From contig NZ_BONX01000011.1 in the NCBI RefSeq assembly GCF_016862935.1, positions 1 to 64,000 on the forward strand: a DNA stretch of 64,000 bases. The letters run 5' to 3'. Position 1 is the stretch's first letter. Each line of letters begins with the position of its first letter. Shown here piece by piece: positions 17,795 through 26,327 of the stretch. Source of the stretch: Plantactinospora mayteni. GTDB taxonomy: Bacteria; Actinomycetota; Actinomycetes; Mycobacteriales; Micromonosporaceae. The notes beneath the pieces were generated by a model. The model searched no databases. It was not told where the DNA came from and worked only from the letters and a program-made list of their open reading frames with translations. Made by a program: the position numbers and the translations under genes.

Positions 17795-18750
17795 CGTTCG
17801 TGGGCCTGCCAGCCGAGTTGGAGCCGGGAGCGGGAGTTGGTGCGCTCCATCAGCACCTGCACCCGGCGTACGACGGTGCGGCGGCTGATCCCGAGCCGGG
17901 CGCCGGCCGCCTCGTCGGTCAGCCCCGCCACCAGCAGCGACAGCAGGTGGCGGTCCTCGGCGGAGATGCCGACCGCCGTCGACACCTGCTCCAGCCCGGC
18001 CGCCGACAGCGGGGTCGCCTGGGTCCACAGCGTCTCGAAGAGCGCCACCAGGGCGTCCAGCAGGCCGCACGGGTGCACCAGCAACGCCGCGTTGTGCGCC
18101 GACGCGGTCCAGGCCAGCGGCAGCAGCGCCAGGGTGCGGTCCGCGACCGCGAGCTTGGTGGGGAGCCCGACGGCGAGCCGGGCCGCCTCACCCGCGCGGA
18201 TGTGCGCGGCCACGCTGGCCGCGAACTCGGGGTCGTCCAGGGCGCTGCTGTCGTACACCGCCCGGTAGGCCACCCCGGCGGCCTCCCGGTCGAACTGGGT
18301 GGTGTTCAGCGAGATCGGGGTGGCGTACGGGGGTGCCACCAGCACCCGCATCTCCTGCCGCGCGCTGCGCTGCACCCGCTCGAAGGCTCGGCCGACCGCC
18401 GCCCGCCCCGAGACGATCTCGATCAGCTCCTCGGTACGCCGGTTGCTCGCCCGCCCCTGTGCCTCGGCGGCGAGCCGGTGCGCCGCCTCCCGGGTGAGTT
18501 CCAGTTCGGCGTACCGGCGCCGGATCAGTTGCTCGACGGCGAGGTCGGGCGGCACCGGTACGACCCGTTCGGCCGGTGGCGGGGTGCGGTGCACGAAGCC
18601 CTCGCGTTCGAGTACCCCGACCACCCGGCGTGCCCGCGCCTCCGAGAGCCCGAGCCGGTCCGCGAGGTCGACCAGCCGCGCGCCGCCCTGCCGGATCAGC
18701 GCCAGGTACGCCGACTCCTCCACCGTGCTCAGTCCGGCGAACTTCAGCAC
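17782..18750 (-). CDS. TrmB-like / LuxR-type double-HTH regulator
   Basis: 322 residues. The N-terminus (about 5-60, VEESAYLALIRQGGARLVDL and LSEARARRVVGVLEREGFV) is a TrmB-like winged helix. A central sensor-like region with VLVAPPYATPI follows. The C-terminus (about 265-315) is a LuxR-type helix-turn-helix: LVAGLTDEAAGARLGISRRT. Such proteins commonly sit next to secreted subtilases in actinomycetes. It is divergent from the S8 protease gene across 120 nt, which makes that gene its most likely target; this is inference from position. Confidence 0.85.
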   Translation of the reverse strand: MLKFAGLSTVEESAYLALIRQGGARLVDLADRLGLSEARARRVVGVLEREGFVHRTPPPAERVVPVPPDLAVEQLIRRRYAELELTREAAHRLAAEAQGRASNRRTEELIEIVSGRAAVGRAFERVQRSARQEMRVLVAPPYATPISLNTTQFDREAAGVAYRAVYDSSALDDPEFAASVAAHIRAGEAARLAVGLPTKLAVADRTLALLPLAWTASAHNAALLVHPCGLLDALVALFETLWTQATPLSAAGLEQVSTAVGISAEDRHLLSLLVAGLTDEAAGARLGISRRTVVRRVQVLMERTNSRSRLQLGWQAHERGWL

Positions 18751-18870
18751 GGAGGAACCTCCTGGCGCATCTAGGTCATGGCGCAGTTGCGCTCACTCCG
18801 GATCCTTTACCGGCATAGTGACGAAGTGTGACGCTGCCCGATGATCTAGCAGCACGTCAAGGGAGCTTTC

Positions 18871-21800
18871 GTGGTCAGACCACCACGTACGGTCATCGCG
18901 TTCGCGGTCACCGTCGCCATCCTGGCCGCCGGGGCGCCGCCGGCCGCCGCCGCGCCACACGGTGGCGCAGTCGCGCCAGCGGTCCCCTCCGGACCGGCGG
19001 CGGTGCACACCGTCACCCTGGTCACCGGAGACGTCGTCCGGCTCAGCACCTTCGCGGACGGTCGGCAGGTGGCCGAGGTGGACGACCGGGGCACGCCCAA
19101 GGGTCTCGGCTTCCAGCTCTCCGAACACGACGGAGACCTGCACGTCACGCCCTACGAGGCGCTGCCGCTGGTCGCCGCCGGGCGGGTCGACCCGGCCCTG
19201 TTCAATATCACCGACCTGGTCGCCGAGGGCTACTCGGACGCGGCCCGGCCCAACCTGCCACTGCTGCTCACCGGTGCCCCCGCCGCACCGGGGCTGCGGG
19301 CCGCCGCACCGGCGACCCCGACCGGCGCCACCCGGCACCGTGAACTGCCCAGCATCGGGGCGATCGCGGTCGGCGCCGAGAAGTCCCGGGCCGCCGACTT
19401 CTGGGCCGCCGTCACCGGCGACGCCACTCGGGACGGCAACCGGGCCACAACCGGCCCCACCACAGCCGGGGCCGGCACCCTGGCGAGCGGCTTCGGCAAG
19501 CTGTGGCTGGACCGGCGGGTCCGGGCCGACCTGGCCGAGAGCGTGCCGCAGATCGGTGCACCGCAGGCGTGGCGGGCCGGGTACGACGGCCGGGGCGTGA
19601 AGGTCGCCGTCCTGGACAGCGGCTACGACCCGAGCCACCCCGACCTCGCCGGCCGGGTCAGCGCGGCGGCCAGCTTCACCGGTACCCCCGACACCACCGA
19701 CCGGGTCGGACACGGCACCCACGTCGCCGCCACCATCGCCGGCGCCGGCAGCACCGGTCGCAGCGACGAGCGGCGTCCCGACGGCAAGAGTTCGGGAGGC
19801 AACGGTTCCGGCAGCACGGGGCCGGGCGGCAAGGGAGTCGCGCCCGGCGCCCGGCTGCTGATCGGCAAGGTGCTCGACGACCAGGGTTTCGGAGACCTCT
19901 CCTGGGTGATCGCCGGCATGGAGTGGGCGGTGCGCCAGGGCGCCCGGGTGGTCAACCTGAGCCTCGGCGGCCAGGCCGCCGAGGGACCGGACCCGGTCAC
20001 CGAGGCGCTCGACGCGCTCTCCGCCAGCTCCGGCGCGCTCTTCGTAGTCAGCGCCGGCAACGCCGGCCCCGGTCGGCAGACGGTCGCCACGCCGGGTACG
20101 GCGGACCGGGCGCTGACCGTCGGCGCGGTCGACGACCGGGACCGGATCGCCGACTTCTCCAGCCGGGGTCCGCGGCTCGGCGACGGCGCGGTCAAGCCGG
20201 AGATCACCGCCCCCGGGGTCGGCATCGTCGCGGCCCGCGCCGCCGGGACCACCCTCGGCGAGGTGGTCGACGCCGGCCACACCTCGATGTCCGGCACCTC
20301 GATGGCCGCCCCGCACGTCGCCGGCGCGGCGGCACTACTCGCCCAGCGGCACCCGGACTGGCGGGCCGACCAACTCAAGGCGGCCCTGGTCAGCAGCGCC
20401 GTGCCGAGCCGGGACACCCCGGCCTGGGCCCAGGGCGGCGGTCGGGTCGACGTCGCCGATGCCCTGGACCAGCCGGTCACCGTCGACACCGCGACGCTCG
20501 CCCTGGGCAAGATCCCGGCCGGTACGCCGGCCCGGAGCGCCACCGTCGGTTTCACGAACCCCGGTCGCCGGCCGGTGACCCTCACCCTCTCCGCCGAGGC
20601 CCGCGACGTCGGTGCCGACCAGCGGCGGGCGGTCGTCGGCGTCTCGCCGACCCGGCTGACCGTACCGGCCGGCGGGCGGGCCAGCGCGGTCGTCCGGCTC
20701 GACCCGACCGGCACCGCCCCCAACCTGTACGCCGGAGCGCTGACCGTCCGGGGCGGCGGCGCGGAGCTGCGTACCCCGATCGGGTTCCACGTCGTGCCGC
20801 CGACCCGGACGCTGACGATCGAGGCGGTGGACCGTCAGGGTCGGCCGCTGGCCGACTTCTACAGCCGGTCCCAACTGTTCAACCTGGACACCGGCGAGAA
20901 GCACTGGGCGCACTTCGGCGGCGGGCAGCCCCCCACCGTCGAGCTGCCGGCCGGCCGTTACGCCCTGGCGACCTGGGTGTTCGGCATGGCCCCGTCGGGC
21001 TACCCCGAGGACGCCACGCTGCTCGCCGAGCCGGAGCTGACCGTCGAGGCGGACCGGACGCTGCGGCAGGACGCCCGGACCGGTCGGGAGATCCGGGTCG
21101 ACACCCCGGACCGGACCACGGCCGTGCAGGCCGCCCTGGTCTGGCAGCGGGCCACGCCGGCCGCCGCGCTGCTCTCCGGCGAGTCGCTCAACCTCGACAC
21201 CATCCGCCGGATGTACGTCGCGCCGACCCGACCGGTGTCGACCGGTACCTTCCAGTTCTTCAGCCGGTGGGACCTGGCCGCGCCGACCCTCACCGCCGAG
21301 GTGACCGGCCCGGGCGGCTTCCCGGTGCCGGGCCTACGGGAGGTCGCCGACACACCGCTGCTGGACGGCCGGAGCAGCGCCCGGCTCGTCGACGGCGGCG
21401 ACGGTACGCCCGCCGAACTGGCCAGGGCCGGAGCCCGGGACGCGCTGGTGCTGATCCGGCTCGACCAGGGCGGCGAGGAGGCTCCCGGCGTCGCGCAGTT
21501 GCGTGCGGCGGGCGCGGCCGGCGCGCGGGCGGTCTTCCTGGCCGGCCCGACGCCGGGCTACCACGACGCCTTCGGGTTCGGCTCGCCGGTGCCGGCGTAC
21601 CGGCTGGACGCGGGCGTGGCGCAGCGGCTCCGGGAGCGGCTGACGGCCGGGCCGGCGACGCTCGCACTGGACGCCGTCGCCCGGTCGCCGTACCGCTACG
21701 ACCTGCTGCTGCCGGAGCGGGGCCGGGTGCCGGCGGACCTGCACTACACCGCCGACGAACTCGCGCTGGCCACTGTGGAGTCCGAGTTCCACCAGCACGC

Positions 21801-22737
21801 GCCGGCGATGCTGGCCCGGGAGACCAGGGCCGGCTATCCGGACGGGGTGTCGACCGGGTTCGGCTTCAGCCGCGCCATCACCGCCGCGCACCGGCGTACC
21901 GACCACGTCAGCACCCGGGGCGTCGCCTGGCGGAGCACCGGAATCCTGGAGGCGTTCCAGGTCGGCAACCCGCAGGGGCAGATGTGGGGCCCGCTGCGGG
22001 CGTACCGGGCCGGCGAGCGGGTCCGGGAGGTGTGGTTCCCGGCCCTGACCCGGCCCGCCGTGCCGGGGACGGTGAGCGCGGACCACGCGTACGGGCTGCC
22101 GGTGAACCGGGCGTACGACGCGATCCGGGTCGCCGTCCCGCAGTACGCCGACGGTGCCGCCACCGCGTACGGCTGGGTCGACGGCCGCTCCGACCGCAGC
22201 GAGCTGACGCTGAGCCGGGACGGCAGGGTACTCGGCCGGAGCGGCGCGTCGTCCACCCAGTTCACCGTGCCGGGCGACACCGGGCGCTATCAGCTCCGCC
22301 TCGACGTGACCCGGGACTGGTACGCCGAGCGTCCCTGGTGGACCACCTCGACCGCCACGTCGACGACCTGGACGTTCCGGTCCGGTCGACCGCGCGGCGA
22401 CCAGCCGGTGGTGCTGCCGCTGCCGCAGCTCGGCTACGACGTCGAGACCGACCTGACCAACACGGTCCGGGCCGACCGGCCGTACCCGCTGGTGCTGCGC
22501 CCCGGCTACCAGCCCGGGGCGACCGGCCCTGGCCGGTTCACGGTACGGGTCGCGGTCTCCTACGACGACGGCGCGCACTGGCGGGACGCGAGCACCCGGG
22601 GCGACCGGGAGGTGCGGGCGACCCTTCCGGCCGCTCCCGCCGGGGCGGAGTTCGCCACCCTCCGGGTGACCGCCGTGGACCGGGACGGCAACGGCGTCGA
22701 GCAGACCATCACCCGAGCCTGGCGGGTGACCGGTTGA
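18871..22737 (+). CDS. Large secreted S8 subtilisin-family protease
   Basis: 1288 residues from GTG 18871 (ribosome site AAGGGAGC). Signal peptide about 1-28; propeptide-like N-region to about 235; S8 domain about 240-540 with the catalytic triad D249 (AVLDSGYDPSHP), H281 (GHGTHVAATIAG) and S477 (SGTSMAAPHVAGAA). About 750 further residues form Ig-like and PA-like modules (for example VLIRLDQGGEEAPGVAQLRA). The enzyme degrades extracellular protein. A Ser/Gly-rich insertion follows the active-site His. Its size is at the upper end for actinomycete subtilases of this architecture. Confidence 0.95.
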   Translation: MVRPPRTVIAFAVTVAILAAGAPPAAAAPHGGAVAPAVPSGPAAVHTVTLVTGDVVRLSTFADGRQVAEVDDRGTPKGLGFQLSEHDGDLHVTPYEALPLVAAGRVDPALFNITDLVAEGYSDAARPNLPLLLTGAPAAPGLRAAAPATPTGATRHRELPSIGAIAVGAEKSRAADFWAAVTGDATRDGNRATTGPTTAGAGTLASGFGKLWLDRRVRADLAESVPQIGAPQAWRAGYDGRGVKVAVLDSGYDPSHPDLAGRVSAAASFTGTPDTTDRVGHGTHVAATIAGAGSTGRSDERRPDGKSSGGNGSGSTGPGGKGVAPGARLLIGKVLDDQGFGDLSWVIAGMEWAVRQGARVVNLSLGGQAAEGPDPVTEALDALSASSGALFVVSAGNAGPGRQTVATPGTADRALTVGAVDDRDRIADFSSRGPRLGDGAVKPEITAPGVGIVAARAAGTTLGEVVDAGHTSMSGTSMAAPHVAGAAALLAQRHPDWRADQLKAALVSSAVPSRDTPAWAQGGGRVDVADALDQPVTVDTATLALGKIPAGTPARSATVGFTNPGRRPVTLTLSAEARDVGADQRRAVVGVSPTRLTVPAGGRASAVVRLDPTGTAPNLYAGALTVRGGGAELRTPIGFHVVPPTRTLTIEAVDRQGRPLADFYSRSQLFNLDTGEKHWAHFGGGQPPTVELPAGRYALATWVFGMAPSGYPEDATLLAEPELTVEADRTLRQDARTGREIRVDTPDRTTAVQAALVWQRATPAAALLSGESLNLDTIRRMYVAPTRPVSTGTFQFFSRWDLAAPTLTAEVTGPGGFPVPGLREVADTPLLDGRSSARLVDGGDGTPAELARAGARDALVLIRLDQGGEEAPGVAQLRAAGAAGARAVFLAGPTPGYHDAFGFGSPVPAYRLDAGVAQRLRERLTAGPATLALDAVARSPYRYDLLLPERGRVPADLHYTADELALATVESEFHQHAPAMLARETRAGYPDGVSTGFGFSRAITAAHRRTDHVSTRGVAWRSTGILEAFQVGNPQGQMWGPLRAYRAGERVREVWFPALTRPAVPGTVSADHAYGLPVNRAYDAIRVAVPQYADGAATAYGWVDGRSDRSELTLSRDGRVLGRSGASSTQFTVPGDTGRYQLRLDVTRDWYAERPWWTTSTATSTTWTFRSGRPRGDQPVVLPLPQLGYDVETDLTNTVRADRPYPLVLRPGYQPGATGPGRFTVRVAVSYDDGAHWRDASTRGDREVRATLPAAPAGAEFATLRVTAVDRDGNGVEQTITRAWRVTG

Positions 22738-23154
22738 GCTGAGGCGCACGCCTGCGACACTGGACGGATGCGGGCGGCGGTCGGCCGGGAGTGCCGGGTT
22801 CTGGTGCGCAGCCCTGTGCTGCGCTGCCGCCCGGTGCTGCCGGCCGCCGCCGCCGTACTGCCCGGCCGGCAGCTCAGCCCTCCGGGTCGCCGCCGCGCTG
22901 CCCGGCCGGCAGCTCAGCCCTCCGGGGGAAGTGACCCGGCCCGACCGGCCCAGGCGGCGGCCTCGGCGTTGCGTAACGATTGAGTCACTGCGTGTGGCGC
23001 GCTTGCTCCCCCGCCGGGTGCTCGGGACCCTGTCCCCGGCGCCTCCGGTCCCGCCGGACGTTCCACTCCCGAGCAGTCCCGGGTGGACGGACCGTGGGTG
23101 CGACATGCCGGGCCGCCGGGTCGATAGCCTGCCGGCCACATCCCAGGAGGCGAG
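22738..23154. other. 417-nt intergenic region with direct repeat
   Basis: No supported gene. A 26-nt direct repeat, CCCGGCCGGCAGCTCAGCCC plus TCCGGG, occurs at 22861-22886 and 22901-22926. The right end holds the ribosome site AGGAGG of the DUF4397 gene. Confidence 0.7.
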
Positions 23155-24078
23155 ATGGAGCACCTCGAACGACCTGTCCGGACCGGGCGGCGGATCGCCG
23201 CGGCAGCCGCCGCCCTCGGTCTCGGACTCGGCCTGTCCGGCCTGTCCGCCGCGCTCGCCAGTCCGGCCGGCGCCACGGCCGCGATCGGATACGTCCGGCT
23301 GGCCCACCTGTCGCCGGACACCCCGGCCGTCGACGTCTACCTCGGCCCGGCCGGCGACTCGACCGAACCGCAGGTGTTCAAGGCGGTCGGCTACGGCGTG
23401 CTGTCGCCGTACCTGCCGCTGCCGACCGGCCCGTACGCCGTCGCGATGCGCCGGGCCGGGGCGCCGGCCAGCGATCCACCGGTACTCACCACCAGCGTGT
23501 CGGTGAAGTCCGGCGAGGCGTACACGGTCGCCGGGGTCGGCCGGTACGCCGAGCTGGGCCTCAAGGTGCTCGACGACGACCTGAGCGCACCCGCCGAGGG
23601 CCGGGCCAAGGTACGGGTGGTGCAGGCGTCCGTACGGGCACCCGTGATCGACGTCGCGGTCGCCGACGGGCCGAGCATCGCCGACGCCGTACCCTTCGCC
23701 ACCACCACGCCGTACCACCAGGTCCCGCCGGGGCGGTCGACGCTGCGGCTGTCGGCGACCGGGGCGAGGGCGACGACGACCGACGTGTCGCTGCGGGGCG
23801 GGACGGTCTACTCGCTGTTGGTGCTCGACGCCAAGGCGGGCGGGTTGACCACCGAGCTGCGGGTCGACGCGCGGGGCGGGGTGGTGGTGCCGAACGGTGG
23901 GGTGGACACCGGAGCCGGTGGCACGGCCGGGCCGGCCGATTCCGGGTACCCGCTCGGGCTGGCCTCGGTCGGCGCGCTCGGCGCGGTCGTCGTCGCGGCG
24001 GCCGGCCGGTCCGCGCTCCGGCGCCGCCGACTCGCGGCTGGTGTGGACCCGCAGCAAGGGCCGGATCGAGCTGCGTGA
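23155..24078 (+). CDS. DUF4397-domain secreted/anchored protein
   Basis: 307 residues. Signal peptide about 1-41; DUF4397 about 43-265 with the defining YVRLAHLSPDTPAVDVYLG and a second half KVRVVQASVRAPVIDVAVAD; a Gly/Ala-rich stretch; one C-terminal transmembrane helix (about 263-283) and an Arg-rich cytoplasmic tail. The layout resembles sortase substrates, but I see no canonical LPxTG before the helix. The next gene, a class F sortase, overlaps its stop (GTGA), which suggests they work together at the cell surface. Confidence 0.9.
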   Translation: MEHLERPVRTGRRIAAAAAALGLGLGLSGLSAALASPAGATAAIGYVRLAHLSPDTPAVDVYLGPAGDSTEPQVFKAVGYGVLSPYLPLPTGPYAVAMRRAGAPASDPPVLTTSVSVKSGEAYTVAGVGRYAELGLKVLDDDLSAPAEGRAKVRVVQASVRAPVIDVAVADGPSIADAVPFATTTPYHQVPPGRSTLRLSATGARATTTDVSLRGGTVYSLLVLDAKAGGLTTELRVDARGGVVVPNGGVDTGAGGTAGPADSGYPLGLASVGALGAVVVAAAGRSALRRRRLAAGVDPQQGPDRAA

Positions 24079-24824
24079 CCACCGCCTTCTTCCGGGTCCT
24101 CTTCTGCTCGCGGGGCCGGGCCGGGCCGGGCGGCCGGCCTGGTCGGCCCGGCCCCGCGACAGCCCCGGGCGTCAACCTGGTGCTCTGCGCGGTGCTCGGG
24201 GCGAGCCTCGGTGTCGCGCTGACCGGCGACGCGGTGCCGGCACCGCTGCCGGTCGCGCTGCCGGGGCCGGCCGCGCCGCCGATGTCCGCCGGGCCGCCGG
24301 ACTGCCCGGACGGCTGCCGGGCCACCCCGGCGGGCGCCACCGACCAGGCACCCACGGGCGCACCGACCCGGGTACGCATCCCGCGGATCCGGGTCGACTC
24401 GGCCCTGACCCGGCTGCGGCTGGACCGGTCCGGCCGGCTCGGCACTCCCGGCGACTTCGCCGAGGTCGGTTGGTACGCCGCCGGCACCGCCCCCGGGGAC
24501 GTCGGGCCGGCGGTACTGGCCGGGCACGTCGACTCGACCACCGGACCGGCGGTCTTCGCCCGGCTCTCCGAACTGCGCCCGGGCGACCGGGTCGAGGTGC
24601 GGCGCGGCGACCGGTGGATCCCGTTCCGGGTGACCGGGAGCAGCCGGCACGCCAAGGACGAGTTCCCGACCGACGCCGTCTACGGCCCCACCCCCGGCCC
24701 GGAGCTGCGGCTGATCACCTGTGGCGGCGCCTTCGACCGGCCCAGCCGGCACTACCGGGACAACCTGGTGGTCTTCGCCGTCGCCGAAGCACCGGTGGTG
24801 CTCCCGGAGTCGGCCGCCGGCTGA
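24075..24824 (+). CDS. Class F sortase
   Basis: 249 residues from GTG 24075, overlapping the DUF4397 stop by 4 nt. N-terminal transmembrane anchor (about 32-55), Pro-rich linker, then the sortase domain (about 96-240) beginning VRIPRIRVDSALTRL. Catalytic residues are H151 (LAGHVDS), C216 (LITCGG) and R228 (HYRDNLVV). Class F enzymes of actinomycetes are transpeptidases of incompletely known specificity, acting outside the membrane. The coupled DUF4397 protein is the obvious candidate partner. Confidence 0.92.
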   Translation: MTTAFFRVLFCSRGRAGPGGRPGRPGPATAPGVNLVLCAVLGASLGVALTGDAVPAPLPVALPGPAAPPMSAGPPDCPDGCRATPAGATDQAPTGAPTRVRIPRIRVDSALTRLRLDRSGRLGTPGDFAEVGWYAAGTAPGDVGPAVLAGHVDSTTGPAVFARLSELRPGDRVEVRRGDRWIPFRVTGSSRHAKDEFPTDAVYGPTPGPELRLITCGGAFDRPSRHYRDNLVVFAVAEAPVVLPESAAG

Positions 24825-24853
24825 GGCCGGATCGGGGTCGGCCGCCGACGCAG

Positions 24854-24961
24854 CCCCGCTCGGGGTCGGAGCCGGCCATGACCCGGTCGGGGTCGGAGCC
24901 GGCCAAGACCCGGTCGGGGTCGGAGCCGGCCAAGACCCGGTCGGGGTCAGAGCCGGCTCAG
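24854..24961. repeat. 27-bp tandem repeat, four units
   Basis: Units start at 24854, 24881, 24908 and 24935; the middle two are identical (ACCCGGTCGGGGTCGGAGCC plus GGCCAAG). The CGGGGTCAGA core recurs at the stop of the DUF2203 gene (24970), as if the gene's last codons had been copied outward. The tract separates convergent genes. Confidence 0.9.
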
Positions 24962-24969
24962 GCTCGGGG

Positions 24970-25338
24970 TCAGACGGGGCGTCGGCCCGAGAAGCCGCAC
25001 TCCACCCGGTGGTACCACCTCAGGTCGCTGTCCCCCTCCAGCCAGCACCAGAGCACCGGCCGGCCGGCCCGCTCGCCGGGGAAGTCGAGCAGCACCGGGG
25101 CGAAGCCCTTGACCTGGATGTCGTGCCCGCTCAGCTCCTCCAGGATGCCGAAGACCCGCGCCTCCAGGCCCTTGACCTCGGCCAGCCCGCCGAGCGGGCT
25201 CGCTCCCCGGTCGGTCAGGTCGGCCCGCAGCTCGGCCAGGTCGGCGCGGAGCACGATCAGCTCGTCGATCCGTGGGCGCAGCGTCGCGATCAGGTGACGT
25301 GCCTGGGCAAGGGTGAACACGGACAAATTATGGGGCAC
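24970..25338 (-). CDS. DUF2203 family protein
   Basis: 122 residues, full length for the family. The N-terminal half is a helical pair (FTLAQARHLIATLRPRIDEL, LRADLAELRADL); the C-terminal half has the conserved GLEARVFGILEELSGHDIQVK and VLWCWLEGDSDLRWYHRVECGF signature patterns. DUF2203 proteins are small cytoplasmic proteins of unknown role, widespread in actinobacteria and Firmicutes. It sits downstream of proC on the same strand, 29 nt away, so the two may be cotranscribed. Confidence 0.88.
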   Translation of the reverse strand: MPHNLSVFTLAQARHLIATLRPRIDELIVLRADLAELRADLTDRGASPLGGLAEVKGLEARVFGILEELSGHDIQVKGFAPVLLDFPGERAGRPVLWCWLEGDSDLRWYHRVECGFSGRRPV

Positions 25339-25367
25339 CGGGGCCCGGATCGGGCCGGACGTACGGC

Positions 25368-26186
25368 TCAGTCGTTCTGTGCCGCGATCTCCCGCGCCCG
25401 GTCCCGGGCCGCCTCCAGCGCCGCCAGCAACGCCGCGCGTACGCCGTGGTTCTCCAGTTCGCGGATCGCCGAGATGGTGGTACCGGCCGGCGAGGTGACC
25501 GCCTCACGCAGCTTCACCGGGTGCTCGCCGGAGTCCCGCAGCATCACCGCCGAGCCGATCGCGGTCTGCACGATCAACTCGTGCGCCACCTGGCGGGGCA
25601 GCCCGAGCAGGATGCCGGCGTCGACCATCGCCTCGACCAGCAGATAGAAGTAGGCCGGGCCGGAGCCGGAGAGCGCGGTCACCGCGTCCTGCTGGGACTC
25701 CGGCACCCGGATCGTCGCGCCGAGCGGCCGGAACATCTCCTCGGCGAGTGCCAGGTGCGTGGCGGTGGCGTGCACCCCGGCGGAGATCGCCGTCATCGCC
25801 TCGTCGACCAGGGCCGGTGTGTTGGTCATCACCCGGACCACCGGGGTGCCCTCGGGCAGCCGCCGGGCGAAGAAGTTCGTCGGCAGCCCCGCGCAGAGCG
25901 AGACCACCAGCTTGTCGGCCGGTACCTTCGGGCCGATCTCGTCGAACAGCGCGTCGGCGTCCTGTGGCTTGACCGAGACCGCGAGCACGTCCGCCTCGGC
26001 GACCGCCGCCAGGTTCTCCACCACCCGTACGCCGTACCGGGTGGCGATCTCCTCGGCGCGGCTCTGCCGCCGGGTGGTGGCCAGCAGCCGGTCCACCGGC
26101 CAGCCCGCCCGGAGCAGCCCGGAGAGCATCAGTTCACCGATCTTGCCGGTGCCGATCACGGCAACGGTGTGCGCTCCCGGCGCCAT
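25368..26186 (-). CDS. proC: Pyrroline-5-carboxylate reductase
   Basis: 272 residues. The Rossmann motif VAVIGTGKIGELMLSGL opens the protein; the dimerisation domain carries the ProC signature (about 160-240: ALSGSGPAYFYLLVEAM, GLPRQVAHELIVQTA, LREAVTSPAGTTISAI). It reduces pyrroline-5-carboxylate to proline with NAD(P)H, the last step of proline synthesis. Normal length. Downstream of pfkA but behind a terminator hairpin. Confidence 0.96.
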   Translation of the reverse strand: MAPGAHTVAVIGTGKIGELMLSGLLRAGWPVDRLLATTRRQSRAEEIATRYGVRVVENLAAVAEADVLAVSVKPQDADALFDEIGPKVPADKLVVSLCAGLPTNFFARRLPEGTPVVRVMTNTPALVDEAMTAISAGVHATATHLALAEEMFRPLGATIRVPESQQDAVTALSGSGPAYFYLLVEAMVDAGILLGLPRQVAHELIVQTAIGSAVMLRDSGEHPVKLREAVTSPAGTTISAIRELENHGVRAALLAALEAARDRAREIAAQND

Positions 26187-26247
26187 CGCTCCTCCTCAGG
26201 TGCAGGCCGTCAAGCCGTCGCAGCCAGGTGGCCACTCGGGTCGGGGG

Positions 26248-26309
26248 TGGCCCGCCGGGTCCGGCTCCGAGCGGTCAGACTCGATATCGTTGCCGGACGC
26301 GGCGGGCCA
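26248..26309 (-). terminator. Terminator after pfkA
   Basis: Arms TGGCCCGCC-GGG-TCCGGC (26248-26265) and GCCGGA-CGC-GGCGGGCCA (26292-26309), a 9+6 bp stem with a small internal loop, 19 nt beyond the pfkA stop. Confidence 0.7.
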
Positions 26310-26327
26310 ACCCGCCGCCGCGAGTCG

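Noticed and set aside
22768-22983. 71-aa ORF after the subtilase
   Set aside because: Made largely from a direct repeat, Arg/Ala/Pro-rich, no ribosome site.
24715-24933. 72-aa frame with nine-residue repeats (AGSDPDRV)
   Set aside because: It arises only from the 27-bp repeat tract between convergent genes; no ribosome site or domain.
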